DNA of 64,000 nt from the NCBI RefSeq assembly GCF_037949795.1, contig NZ_CP149933.1, positions 372,001-436,000 of the forward strand, written 5' to 3'. Below the pieces are notes generated by a model that was not told the origin of the DNA, did no database searches, and was given only the letters and a program-made list of their open reading frames with translations. This stretch comes from Thioclava sp. GXIMD2076 (GTDB lineage: Bacteria > Pseudomonadota > Alphaproteobacteria > Rhodobacterales > Rhodobacteraceae). Below, piece by piece: positions 43,972 through 52,776 of the stretch (its first letter is position 1; every line of letters begins with the position of its first letter). The translations under genes and the position numbers were made by a program.

Positions 43972-45753
43972 TCAGGCCGCGCGCAGCTTTGCGGTGGCCT
44001 CGGTGTCGATCCCCGTGGCGAAGCCCTCGGCATCCACCAGCACGGCCACACGATACACATCACGCGCACGCTCCACCGTCTCGTAGCCCTCGGCCACATC
44101 GGCCAGCACAAGCGCTGGATCGCGGGTTTCGGGCGCACCGTAACCGCCGCCGCCGCTATCGAGACCGACGATCGTCTCGCCCGGTTTCAACACGGTGTGC
44201 AGATAGCCCGGAAGGACTTCCTCGCGCCCATCGGCATGGATCTTGATATTGGCACCCGGATAGGCGTCATGCCCGCCCTGCACTCCGCGCGGGCCGGTGG
44301 CCACACCATTGGTCACCTGCATCACGACCATCTCGTTGCCGCGCGGACCGAACTCGGTGCGGGTGGCAACGCCCCCGCGCTGGCGCCCTGCCCCTGCCGT
44401 GCCCGGCAAAAGCTTCATCGACTTCACGATCAATGGCAGGCGCTGTTCCGAAATCTCGATACTGTCGCGATAGCACAGCCCCGCGCCCGCGATCACCGTG
44501 AAGGTGTCGAGCCCGTCGGCCGAGCTGGAGGCCGGACCACCGCCGCCCATCAGGAACAGCTGGTTGACGTAATCGGCATTGCCGTCGCGCTCGTCCTTGC
44601 CCGAGATTACCCCCGTCGAGACGCCGAGGAACATATTGCTCTCCGACAGGCCGAACCCGTCGCCCAGCTCGGCAATCGAGCTTTGCGCCGTGTTACAGAT
44701 CACGTCGGCAAGAAGCGTTGTGGCCGTCGAGGCCGAATGCGGGAATTTCGGGATGCCCACCACGCAATTCTCACGCAACAGAACCTCGATCCGGCGGAAC
44801 GTGCCGGAATTGAGCGGCAGGTCATGCTCGAGACAATTGACGATGCCCGTGATCGCCATACCCGTGGCGGTCGCCTGACACAGGTTTACCCCCGCATCGA
44901 CGCAATCGATATTGTCGCGCAGATCGACAATGGCCTTCTGCGCCTCGGGGTCGATAGTGATCTTGACGAAAACCTCCACCCCATCGGGCAGGAAGCCCCC
45001 CAGCGCATCCAGCCGCCCGCGCCGCTCCAGCGTCGCTTTCGGCAGGTTGGCAATTGCCGCCGCCGCCCGACGCTCGGAATAGTCGAGCCATGCCTTCACG
45101 AAGGCCTTCACGCGGTCCTTACCGAATTTCTCGGCGAATTTATGCAGCGATTTCTCACCGGTGCGGGCGGCCGCAATGGCGGATTTCAGATCGCCATACC
45201 ATTGGTCCGGCACGCGGATCCGCGCTTTGCACATGCGCACAATATCGGCATTATCCTCGTAATCGCGCTGCAGCTGCACCATCGGGAAGACCAGCGCGCC
45301 CTCGTTATAGACATCGGTCGCCGCTGCGAAATAGGTGGTGGGCACCGAGTTGCCGCAATCGGCCTGATGGCATTTCACCACCGTGGTGAAAAGATGCTCG
45401 CCCTCCCAGAAGACCGGCACGAGGATCGTGTGGTCGGCGGCATGGGTATTGCCGTTATAGGGGTCGTTATTGAGGAAGGCGTCGCCCTCCCTGAAGTCGG
45501 GATGGTAATCGGCCATCGCCTGACCCTGCAGGTTCGAGCCGAACGCATGGACCGGCAGCGCCTCGGCCACCCCGATGATGTCGTGATCCGCCGACAGGAT
45601 AGAGCAAGAGAAATCCCGTGCCATCCCGATCACCGAGGAATTCGCGGTGAGGATCACCGTCGAGGTCATCTCCCGCACGATCGCATCGAGGCGGTTGCCC
45701 ATGATCGCCAGATCTACCGGATCGAAATCCTGTTCGACAAAGTCCTTAGCCAT
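43972..45753 (-). CDS. hyuB: Hydantoinase B / oxoprolinase family protein
   Basis: 593 residues from the ATG at 45753, with GGAGG upstream inside the end of hyuA; the two overlap by 8 bp. It has the HyuB pattern: DPVDLAIMGNRLDAIVREM, LNNDPYNGNTHAADH and the Gly-rich C-terminal GLDSGGGGYGAP. With HyuA it forms an ATP-dependent cyclic amide hydrolase of the N-methylhydantoinase, 5-oxoprolinase or acetophenone/acetone carboxylase superfamily. Motifs alone do not choose between these, and no third carboxylase subunit is nearby, so cyclic-imide hydrolysis is favoured. Confidence 0.88.
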   Translation of the reverse strand: MAKDFVEQDFDPVDLAIMGNRLDAIVREMTSTVILTANSSVIGMARDFSCSILSADHDIIGVAEALPVHAFGSNLQGQAMADYHPDFREGDAFLNNDPYNGNTHAADHTILVPVFWEGEHLFTTVVKCHQADCGNSVPTTYFAAATDVYNEGALVFPMVQLQRDYEDNADIVRMCKARIRVPDQWYGDLKSAIAAARTGEKSLHKFAEKFGKDRVKAFVKAWLDYSERRAAAAIANLPKATLERRGRLDALGGFLPDGVEVFVKITIDPEAQKAIVDLRDNIDCVDAGVNLCQATATGMAITGIVNCLEHDLPLNSGTFRRIEVLLRENCVVGIPKFPHSASTATTLLADVICNTAQSSIAELGDGFGLSESNMFLGVSTGVISGKDERDGNADYVNQLFLMGGGGPASSSADGLDTFTVIAGAGLCYRDSIEISEQRLPLIVKSMKLLPGTAGAGRQRGGVATRTEFGPRGNEMVVMQVTNGVATGPRGVQGGHDAYPGANIKIHADGREEVLPGYLHTVLKPGETIVGLDSGGGGYGAPETRDPALVLADVAEGYETVERARDVYRVAVLVDAEGFATGIDTEATAKLRAA

Positions 45754-47824
45754 GGGAACCTCCGAATTCGAATACATAATTGCCTTGGGCCGAAAGGTGA
45801 CCGGTCATGCCCGGCTCGACCACGATGGTGGTAGTGGGCTCTTCGATGATCATCGGACCCGCGATCTTGTAGCCCAGCGGGATGGTCGTGCCATTGATCA
45901 CCGGTGTTTTGGTATGGCCGCCCTCGCGGAAGAAGGCCTCGTTCTCGCGGCTGTCCAGAACCTGCCCTTCGGGGGCGGGCCATGTGACCTGCGGCGAGGG
46001 CAGAACAGCCGCCACACGCAAACGCCAGTTGATGGCCTCCATCACGGTGCCCTTGCGGTTCACATGGTAAAGGCGTTCGTATTGCTCGGCGAATTTGGTC
46101 TCGAGCAGATCGATATCGTCACAGCCCTGCGCCCAATCCACAGGCAGCTCCACCTCCAGCTCCCATTGCTGGCGGGCATAGCGCGCCTCGACAAACAGCT
46201 GGTGACGGAAGGTATCCACACCTTTGGCCCGTAGCGCGGTCTCGAATTCGCTGCTTTTAGCCAGCAGATCGTTCAGCGCCTCCTTGACGCCTGCACTATC
46301 GAACGCGTTCGAGGCGGCATAGCAGGAGGTCGAGAAATCGGTCGCGATATCCGAGAATTGCCCGCCTGCCGCCGAGATGGCGCCTGCGGTTTTCGGGATG
46401 ATGACATTTTTCACCTTCATCGAACGCGCGATGGACAGAAGGTTCAGCCCCGCCGCGCCGCCACCGGCCACGATCGTGCTGTCACCGGGGCTCACGCCAT
46501 CATTGGTGGTGATATCCTCGATAGCCTTGATCATGATCTCCGACGAGATCTGTAAAATGGCCGCAGCCGTATCCCAGATCGACTTGCCAAGCTGGGTTGC
46601 GACCTTCTGCATCGCGGCCTCGGCCGCAGGTTTGTCGAGCTTCATGCGCCCGCCAAGGAAGCGGTCGGGGTCGATATAGCCGAGCACAACGGCCGCATCG
46701 GTCACGGTAGGCAATGTGCCGCCCTTGCCATAGCAGGCAGGCCCCGGAACCGAGCCCGCCGATTGCGGACCTACCCGCAGCATGCCGCCCGCATCGACCC
46801 AGGCGATCGAGCCGCCGCCCGCACCGACCGAGCGGATATCCACGGTCGCCATCCCGAGCATGGTCGAGGCCATCGGCGTGCCGAGCCACGTCTCGCGCGA
46901 GTATTTGATCGCGCCATCGCGGATCAGCGACACATCGAAAGTGGTGCCTCCGGTATCGACGATGATCACATCATCATCCATCGCCTCGGATTTGGTATAA
47001 GCAATGCCCGCCAGCGGCGCCATCGCGGGGCCGGATTTGGCCATATAGATCGGTTTCTGCACCACATCATCGATATGTAGCACGCCGCCGGACGAAGCCG
47101 AAATCAGCAGCTCGCCGCCAAAGCCCGCCTCGGCCAGATCGGCCTTGAGGTCACGCAGGTGGCGCTGCATCAGCGGTTTGAGCGAGGCATCGATCGCCGT
47201 GGCCGAACTGCGCGGATATTCGCGGATCGTGGGGTTGAGCGCGGAAGACAGCGTATAGGGCACACCGGGCAGGATCTCTTCGATCAGCTCGCCCAGACGC
47301 TGCTCATGCGCGGGGTTCGAGATCGACCACAGGAAGGCCACGGCCACCGCCTCGATCCCGATCCGGCCCAGTTTCTCCAGCGTGGCGCGGGCCGCCGCCT
47401 CGTCGAGCGCCGTCTCGACACCGCCTTCGGCATTCATCCGCTCGGGGATCTCGAAGGTCAGCGCGCGCGGGATATAGGGCGGCTCGACCTTGGCATTGAT
47501 CTCGAGCGCATTCAGCTTGCCGCCCTTGCGGAAGACCAGCACATCGGGGAAGCCTTCGGTGACCAGAAGGGCGGTCTTCGCGGTCTTGCGCTCGACAATC
47601 GCATTGGTCGCGCGGGTGGTCCCGTAGACCAGCACTCGGGTCTGGGCCAAGAGATCGCTCAGCGTAATGCCCAGTTGATCGGCGGCGTTAGTGATCGAGT
47701 TCGACAGGCCGGTGAAGCTTCGCTCGGGGGTCGTCAGCGATTTGCCGACCGTCAGGCGGCCCTGCTCGTCGGTAACCACGACATCGGTAAACGTGCCTCC
47801 GGTGTCGACTGAAATTCTATACAT
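45746..47824 (-). CDS. hyuA: Hydantoinase A / oxoprolinase family protein
   Basis: 692 residues with GGAGG before the ATG. The actin-like ATPase phosphate loops are seen as ISVDTGGTFTDVVV at the N-terminus and VDTGGTTFDVSLI in the middle, with GPGPACYG-like SVPGPACYGKGG and the Gly-rich VAGGGAAGLN. It hydrolyses ATP to activate a cyclic amide such as N-methylhydantoin or 5-oxoproline for ring opening with HyuB. It heads the hyuAB unit; the upstream oxygenase-like gene lies 125 bp away with no obvious terminator between. Confidence 0.9.
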   Translation of the reverse strand: MYRISVDTGGTFTDVVVTDEQGRLTVGKSLTTPERSFTGLSNSITNAADQLGITLSDLLAQTRVLVYGTTRATNAIVERKTAKTALLVTEGFPDVLVFRKGGKLNALEINAKVEPPYIPRALTFEIPERMNAEGGVETALDEAAARATLEKLGRIGIEAVAVAFLWSISNPAHEQRLGELIEEILPGVPYTLSSALNPTIREYPRSSATAIDASLKPLMQRHLRDLKADLAEAGFGGELLISASSGGVLHIDDVVQKPIYMAKSGPAMAPLAGIAYTKSEAMDDDVIIVDTGGTTFDVSLIRDGAIKYSRETWLGTPMASTMLGMATVDIRSVGAGGGSIAWVDAGGMLRVGPQSAGSVPGPACYGKGGTLPTVTDAAVVLGYIDPDRFLGGRMKLDKPAAEAAMQKVATQLGKSIWDTAAAILQISSEIMIKAIEDITTNDGVSPGDSTIVAGGGAAGLNLLSIARSMKVKNVIIPKTAGAISAAGGQFSDIATDFSTSCYAASNAFDSAGVKEALNDLLAKSSEFETALRAKGVDTFRHQLFVEARYARQQWELEVELPVDWAQGCDDIDLLETKFAEQYERLYHVNRKGTVMEAINWRLRVAAVLPSPQVTWPAPEGQVLDSRENEAFFREGGHTKTPVINGTTIPLGYKIAGPMIIEEPTTTIVVEPGMTGHLSAQGNYVFEFGGSHG

Positions 47825-47949
47825 AGTGCCTCCAGGTCATGGCCATCGCGCTTGGGCGCGGGCCCCGTAAGTGGTTGGTATAAGATGATCCTAAGGACCG
47901 CCGAGGCCCTGCGCGCGACTGGGCGCGACAGAGAAACCGACTGCGACGG

Positions 47950-49071
47950 TCAGGCGGACGGACGGGCCAGATCGGCCATCATGGTAATATTGATCCGGCG
48001 CCCCTCATGGGTGTCGGCAAAGTGGGCCGCATTGGTCTGATGGAGATATTTCGACGGGAAAAGCACCGCACGATTTCCGCGATAGGGCACGGGATGGGCT
48101 TGCGCGCCCGCCTGCGCGATGCGCTGGCGGTTCAGCTCGGGACGGGCGTTATACTCGGCAAAGGGAATATCGGCCCCGATCTTGAGATCATAAAGCGTCA
48201 TCCCGCCCGCCCCCTCCTCGGCCTGCAAATGGGCATGGTCCACCGGCCAGATATTGAGGTTCCAATCCCCCTGATCGGCATGGATATCAATACCTTGCGA
48301 CTTGCGCAGATAGCGGAAGGCCCAAAGCTGCGCGACGCTCACAGGGGCCGCCAGCCGCGTAATGGTCGCCTGCATTTCCTGCGCCAGCCGCAGCACCAAC
48401 GCATTGGCAAAACCGTCATGCAGATGCGCGCCCAGATAGCCACGGCTTTCGCGGGCATCGAACCAGATGGTGGCCTGCAGCAAATATTCCAGCACGGCCT
48501 GACGCCCCGCATCCGAGAGCACATCATCAAGGATATAGAAGCAATCGCCCGCCCCGCCGGAAAGGGCGACCCGCCGGATCCGGGGCGCGGGGTTCAACAC
48601 CTCTTCCGGCAAGGTCACGGGCGGCAGATAGCTTGCCCCAGCCATCAGTTTCGCGGTCTGGGCTGTCAGACGACAACTGCGCAGGTCCTCAGCAATTCCG
48701 GAAGTAAACCAGTCAATCCGGCCAAGGTCCGAGAGGTATTCAAGCTGCCCGGCCAGCGCCGCACCGGCAACGGGGCCGAAGCCCTCTTGTGTCATCGGGG
48801 CGGCTTCGGGGACGCCACCCGCCCAGAGATCGGGGCGACGACGGATGCGGAACCCGCGGTCGAAATGCTGGAAGGCCAGATCCAGATCGCCCATCCGCTT
48901 GAGACATTGCGCGGCATTCACATGGATCGGATAGGATTCGAACCCCAGCCCGAAAACCTGCCGGTAAAGGCCAAGCGCCTGCGCATAAGCCTGCCGCCCC
49001 AAAGCATCATCCGCCGCGGCCAGCAGGCTCTGCGCCTGACGCTGCCTGTCCTTTACATCCATCACCGACAT
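47950..49071 (-). CDS. TPR plus 2-oxoglutarate/Fe(II) oxygenase-like protein
   Basis: 373 residues from the ATG at 49071 (GGAGGG seven bases upstream). The N-terminal ~85 residues resemble two TPR repeats (AQALGLYRQVFGLGFESYPIHVNAAQCLKRMGDLDLAFQHFDRG). The C-terminal half looks like the jelly-roll of the putative 2OG-Fe(II) oxygenase group: an HxD pair in DIHADQGDWN, a distal His in SKYLHQTNAAHF and an Arg in GRRINITMM that would bind 2-oxoglutarate. Function is unknown. The TPR part suggests a protein or peptide partner, and the context a small cyclic amide pathway. It lies between the liv terminator and hyuA. Confidence 0.65.
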   Translation of the reverse strand: MSVMDVKDRQRQAQSLLAAADDALGRQAYAQALGLYRQVFGLGFESYPIHVNAAQCLKRMGDLDLAFQHFDRGFRIRRRPDLWAGGVPEAAPMTQEGFGPVAGAALAGQLEYLSDLGRIDWFTSGIAEDLRSCRLTAQTAKLMAGASYLPPVTLPEEVLNPAPRIRRVALSGGAGDCFYILDDVLSDAGRQAVLEYLLQATIWFDARESRGYLGAHLHDGFANALVLRLAQEMQATITRLAAPVSVAQLWAFRYLRKSQGIDIHADQGDWNLNIWPVDHAHLQAEEGAGGMTLYDLKIGADIPFAEYNARPELNRQRIAQAGAQAHPVPYRGNRAVLFPSKYLHQTNAAHFADTHEGRRINITMMADLARPSA

Positions 49072-49176
49072 CGCTCTGCCCTCCGTTTTGTTCTGCCCCA
49101 GACTAGGGGGCAGCGGTGGCACTGCCGCGACCGGTTGCGCCAGATCCACCGGCTGCATGCGCCACGCGCGCAGCAT

Positions 49177-49208
49177 AAAGCCCCCGATACATCCGCATCG
49201 GGGGCTTT
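49177..49208 (-). terminator. Rho-independent terminator of the LIV-type ABC operon
   Basis: AAAGCCCCCGAT, 8-base loop, ATCGGGGGCTTT: a perfect 12-bp stem ending in TTT on the minus strand, 17 bp beyond the last permease gene. Confidence 0.9.
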
Positions 49209-49224
49209 ACGGTAAGTCACTGCC

Positions 49225-50295
49225 TCAGGACGGCTGTTCGGTCCGCTCGAGCGCGGCCGCGCCCGATTTGCGCGCCCGCCCCGGCCATTTCAGCTCGCGC
49301 CCGCCGGTCAGACCATCGGCACGGTTGATCAGCACGAAGATCATGAAGATCCCCAGCACGATCTGCTGCATCCCGAGCGGCAGCGCGATCTGATGGCCGC
49401 CCAAGGCGACCCCCTCTTCCGCCATGCGCAAAACTTCGGAGACGCAGGAGACCAGAACCACCCCGACGACCACACCGGTCAGGCTGCCCGCGCCACCGAC
49501 CACCAGCATGACCAGCAGCAGGAAGGTCAGGCTCATATAGAACACATCCACCGTCAGGATGCCGAGGAAGAAGCTGTAGATCGCCCCGCCACACCCCATC
49601 ACCGCACCCGAGATCGCGAAGGCGGTCAGACGCATACGGTAGACCGAGATGCCCGAGGCCAGCGCCGCCACCTCGTCATCGCGCGAGGCGCGCAGCATCA
49701 GCCCGATGCGCGAGTTCTGGAACACCCAAGCGATCAGCAGGGCCCCCGCCATGAAGAGGAAATTCATCCAGATGCCGCCCAATTGCGGAATATTGGTCAG
49801 CGGTGCCACGCCGCCCGTTACACTATCCCAGTTGGAAAAGATCCGGTTGACGACCAGCAGGAAGGCGAAGGTGGCGATGGACGCCGCGATATCCGAGAGC
49901 CGCACGATCACCGCGCCGATGATGCCCGCGATCACTCCCGAGACCACAAAGCCTGCCAGCGCCGCGATCCAGGGCATCAGCTGGGTGTTCTGGACCCAGA
50001 CCGGCAGGCCTGACAGCATGATCTGCTTGAACATCATATCCATTGACAGCCACGCCGCCACATAGCCCCCGATACAGGCGAAGGCCGCATGGCCGAAGGC
50101 GAAGATGCCGGAATTGCCGATGAAGATATAGAACCCCGTGACAAGGATGATGCGGATCAGGATCTCGGTCCAGAAGGTCTGCACCGCCAGCCCCGCCACC
50201 AGCGAGACGATGGCTGTGACAATCGCCAGAGCACCGATCAACACGATGGGGGTCCACTGGCTGCGCAGGAAGGATTTCATATCGGTTTGCGCCAT
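49225..50295 (-). CDS. LIV-type ABC permease (LivM-like)
   Basis: 356 residues, about ten membrane helices, with the LivM family blocks GYIFIGNSGIFAFGHAAF-type (YIFIGNSGIFAFGHAAFACIGG) and VVGGAGSLTGVVVG. It pairs with the LivH-like permease 3 bp upstream. It is part of a five-gene importer of the branched-chain amino acid/amide (HAAT) class; the substrate is unknown. The cytoplasmic C-terminal tail is charged (KWPGRARKSG). Confidence 0.9.
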   Translation of the reverse strand: MAQTDMKSFLRSQWTPIVLIGALAIVTAIVSLVAGLAVQTFWTEILIRIILVTGFYIFIGNSGIFAFGHAAFACIGGYVAAWLSMDMMFKQIMLSGLPVWVQNTQLMPWIAALAGFVVSGVIAGIIGAVIVRLSDIAASIATFAFLLVVNRIFSNWDSVTGGVAPLTNIPQLGGIWMNFLFMAGALLIAWVFQNSRIGLMLRASRDDEVAALASGISVYRMRLTAFAISGAVMGCGGAIYSFFLGILTVDVFYMSLTFLLLVMLVVGGAGSLTGVVVGVVLVSCVSEVLRMAEEGVALGGHQIALPLGMQQIVLGIFMIFVLINRADGLTGGRELKWPGRARKSGAAALERTEQPS

Positions 50296-50298
50296 GGA

Positions 50299-51219
50299 TC
50301 AGACCCTTTTATGCACGTTTTTATTGGGGAAGAGGCCGTTGGGCCGCACGACCAGCGTCAGGATAACAAAGCCGAAGGCGAAGGCGTCACGGAAGGGCTT
50401 GAGATCGAAGGGCAGGTAGACCTGCAACAACGTGGTGGCGATGCCCAGAAGGAAGCCGCCCACGACCGCGCCCACAAGCGAACCCATGCCGCCCACGACC
50501 ACCGCAACAAAGGCATAAAGTGCAAGAGGCGAGCCCCATGCGTAATTCACCGTGCCCGATTGCGGCAGATAGAGCAGCGCGACCGTGGCCGCCAGCATGC
50601 CGCTGATGGCGAAGGCCCCGCCGATAACGCGGTTGGCTTTGACACCCAGATATTGCGCCATGCGGAAATCCTCTGCCGCAGCGCGCACCTGAATACCGAA
50701 GCGCGAATATTTCAGGAAAAGGCTCAGCGAGATCATCAGGAAAGCCGTCACCCCGATGGTAATCAACTGGATCACCGGCACCCGCAGCGCTCCCAGATAG
50801 ATGGGTTGGGTCAGACCATACCACAGATCCACCCCTCGCGCCTGGCTTCCATAGGCCAGCATCATCGCATTCTGCAGCACATAGCTGACGGTGAAAGAGG
50901 CCATCATCAGAGTGGGCGCCGAGGCATTGCGCAGGGGGCGGAAGACGAACCGCTCGGTCACCAGTGCCACCAGCACCACAATCGCACCCACCGTCGGGAT
51001 CACGAAAAACCACGGCCAGGCGCCGATGAACAACTGGGCCGAGGCCGCGACCGAGGTGAAGGGCACGATCAGCGAATAGGCCCCCAACGTGATGAAATCG
51101 CCATGCGCGATATTGGCCAGCCGCAGGATGCCGAATAACAGCCCGACCCCGAGCGCCGCCAGCGCGAAGATCGAGCCGAGGCTCAGCGCATCCAGCGCGG
51201 TTTGCAAGACCTGTACCAT
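50299..51219 (-). CDS. LIV-type ABC permease (LivH-like)
   Basis: 306 residues from the ATG at 51219, one base after the ATPase gene stop; the longer frame overlaps that gene. About eight membrane helices, with the LivH blocks LGVGLLFGILRLANIAHGDFITLGAY and AVVVGGMGSLVGAVVGG. It forms the inner-membrane channel with the LivM-like protein. Confidence 0.9.
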   Translation of the reverse strand: MVQVLQTALDALSLGSIFALAALGVGLLFGILRLANIAHGDFITLGAYSLIVPFTSVAASAQLFIGAWPWFFVIPTVGAIVVLVALVTERFVFRPLRNASAPTLMMASFTVSYVLQNAMMLAYGSQARGVDLWYGLTQPIYLGALRVPVIQLITIGVTAFLMISLSLFLKYSRFGIQVRAAAEDFRMAQYLGVKANRVIGGAFAISGMLAATVALLYLPQSGTVNYAWGSPLALYAFVAVVVGGMGSLVGAVVGGFLLGIATTLLQVYLPFDLKPFRDAFAFGFVILTLVVRPNGLFPNKNVHKRV

Positions 51220-51220
51220 G

Positions 51221-51961
51221 TCAGACCCCTTCCCTGTCAAAGCCGAAATAGGCCTGTTTGATGGCAACGCCGTCCTGCAGATTGGCGGTATCATCACAAA
51301 GCTGCACCTGCCCGCCGCGCAGCACATAGATGCGGTCGGCATGTTTGAGCACGCGGGCCGAGCTCTGTTCGTTGATCAGAAGCGTCACGCCGCGCCGCGC
51401 CTTGATCTCGGCGAGGATCTCATAGACCTGATCCACGATCTTGGGCGCAAGCCCCAGCGATGGCTCGTCGATCATGATGATCTCGGGATTGGTCATGATC
51501 GCGCGGGCAATGGCCAGCATCTGCTGCTCGCCGCCCGAAAGCCGCCCTGCCGGATAACTGGCACGCTCACGCAGGATCGGGAACAGATCCATCATCTCGC
51601 CCATCATCCAGCGCGCCTTGGAAGCATCGCCCTGCAGCATCCCGCCCAGCTTGAGGTTCTCTGCCACGGTCAGCGAGGAAAAGATCTGCCGCCCCTCGGG
51701 CACCAGCGACATCCCCCGCCCCGCGATCTCCTCGGGCTTATTGCCAAGGATCGGCTGGCCCGCCAGCGTCACGGCGCCGCGCGTGGCCTTCACGCCGCCC
51801 GCGATCGCCGCCATCAGGGTGGATTTTCCCGCGCCATTAGGGCCCACCACACAGACCGTCTCGCCGGTCATCACCTTCAAAGACACCCCGCGCAAAGCTG
51901 CGATCTGGCCGTAACTCACATGGAGGTCGCTGACCTCCAGAAACACCGTCCGCTCGATCAT
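51221..51961 (-). CDS. LIV-type ABC ATPase (LivF-like)
   Basis: 246 residues. Walker A is GPNGAGKST, the signature LSGGEQQMLAIARAI, Walker B EIIMIDEPSLGLAP, all in LivF order with RGMSLVPEGRQIFSSLTVAENL. The start overlaps the stop of the LivG-like gene by ATGA. It powers the importer with its partner ATPase. Confidence 0.92.
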   Translation of the reverse strand: MIERTVFLEVSDLHVSYGQIAALRGVSLKVMTGETVCVVGPNGAGKSTLMAAIAGGVKATRGAVTLAGQPILGNKPEEIAGRGMSLVPEGRQIFSSLTVAENLKLGGMLQGDASKARWMMGEMMDLFPILRERASYPAGRLSGGEQQMLAIARAIMTNPEIIMIDEPSLGLAPKIVDQVYEILAEIKARRGVTLLINEQSSARVLKHADRIYVLRGGQVQLCDDTANLQDGVAIKQAYFGFDREGV

Positions 51962-52710
51962 GCCGCGATCTCCTCGCCAAGATAGGCTTTCAGGAAGGCC
52001 TCATGGCGGCTGACCTCTTCGGGCAGGCCGGTGATGATCGTGCGCCCGCCATCAAGCACATGCAGCCGGTCGCTGAGCGACATCACCACATGCATGTTGT
52101 GTTCGATGAGCAGCACCCCGCAACCATAGCGTTCGGGCAGCGACCGGATGATGGCCATCAGATCCTCGCATTCGCTATCGGACATACCCGCCGCAGGTTC
52201 GTCGAGCAGCATGAATTTGGGCTGCGAGCACAGGGCGCGGGCGATATCGAGGCGGCGCTGGTCGGTATAGGGAAGACTTGCCGCCTGCTGGTCATGGGCC
52301 TGCGAGAGCCCGACCTCCTCGAGGATCGCTTCGGCACGCACACGCGCGGCGCGTTTGCCGAGGCCCGAGGCAATTGCCGAGACCTGCGCATTTTCCAGCA
52401 CGCTCAGGTTCCCGAAGAGCCGCCCCGCCTGGAAGGTCCGCGCAACCCCTGCCCCGCGCACCTTCGCGGGCGACCAGCCAAGCGCGTCGCGGCCCTCGAT
52501 ATGCAGGCTGCCTTCGGTAGGTTTCTGGAAGCCCGTCAGCACGTTCACAAGCGTGGTCTTGCCCGCGCCATTGGGGCCGACCAGCCCCACGATCTCGCGC
52601 GGGGCAAGCGACAATGTGCAATCACTGATCGCGGCAAGCCCCTGAAAGCGCACAGTCACGGACGAGATCGACAGCGCATCGGCTGCGGGTGGATGGGGTG
52701 ATGCGTTCAA
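51958..52710 (-). CDS. LIV-type ABC ATPase (LivG-like), TTG start
   Basis: 250 residues. Walker A GPNGAGKTT; the signature is the LivG-style LPYTDQRRLDIARAL rather than LSGGQ; Walker B FMLLDEPAAGM. The start codon is TTG (52710), supported by AAGGAG with a 7-base spacer and the absence of any nearby ATG. It is first of the four cytoplasmic/membrane parts after the binding-protein gene. Confidence 0.9.
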   Translation of the reverse strand: MNASPHPPAADALSISSVTVRFQGLAAISDCTLSLAPREIVGLVGPNGAGKTTLVNVLTGFQKPTEGSLHIEGRDALGWSPAKVRGAGVARTFQAGRLFGNLSVLENAQVSAIASGLGKRAARVRAEAILEEVGLSQAHDQQAASLPYTDQRRLDIARALCSQPKFMLLDEPAAGMSDSECEDLMAIIRSLPERYGCGVLLIEHNMHVVMSLSDRLHVLDGGRTIITGLPEEVSRHEAFLKAYLGEEIAA

Positions 52711-52776
52711 GAGACCGCTCCTTGCAGAGAAACATTGGCACCGGCCCCAGACGGGCCGATGCCGTGGCAGGGTGGA

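Noticed and set aside
43822..45834. 670-codon plus-strand frame
   Set aside because: It is antisense to hyuB over its full length; composition is that of a reverse-strand shadow.
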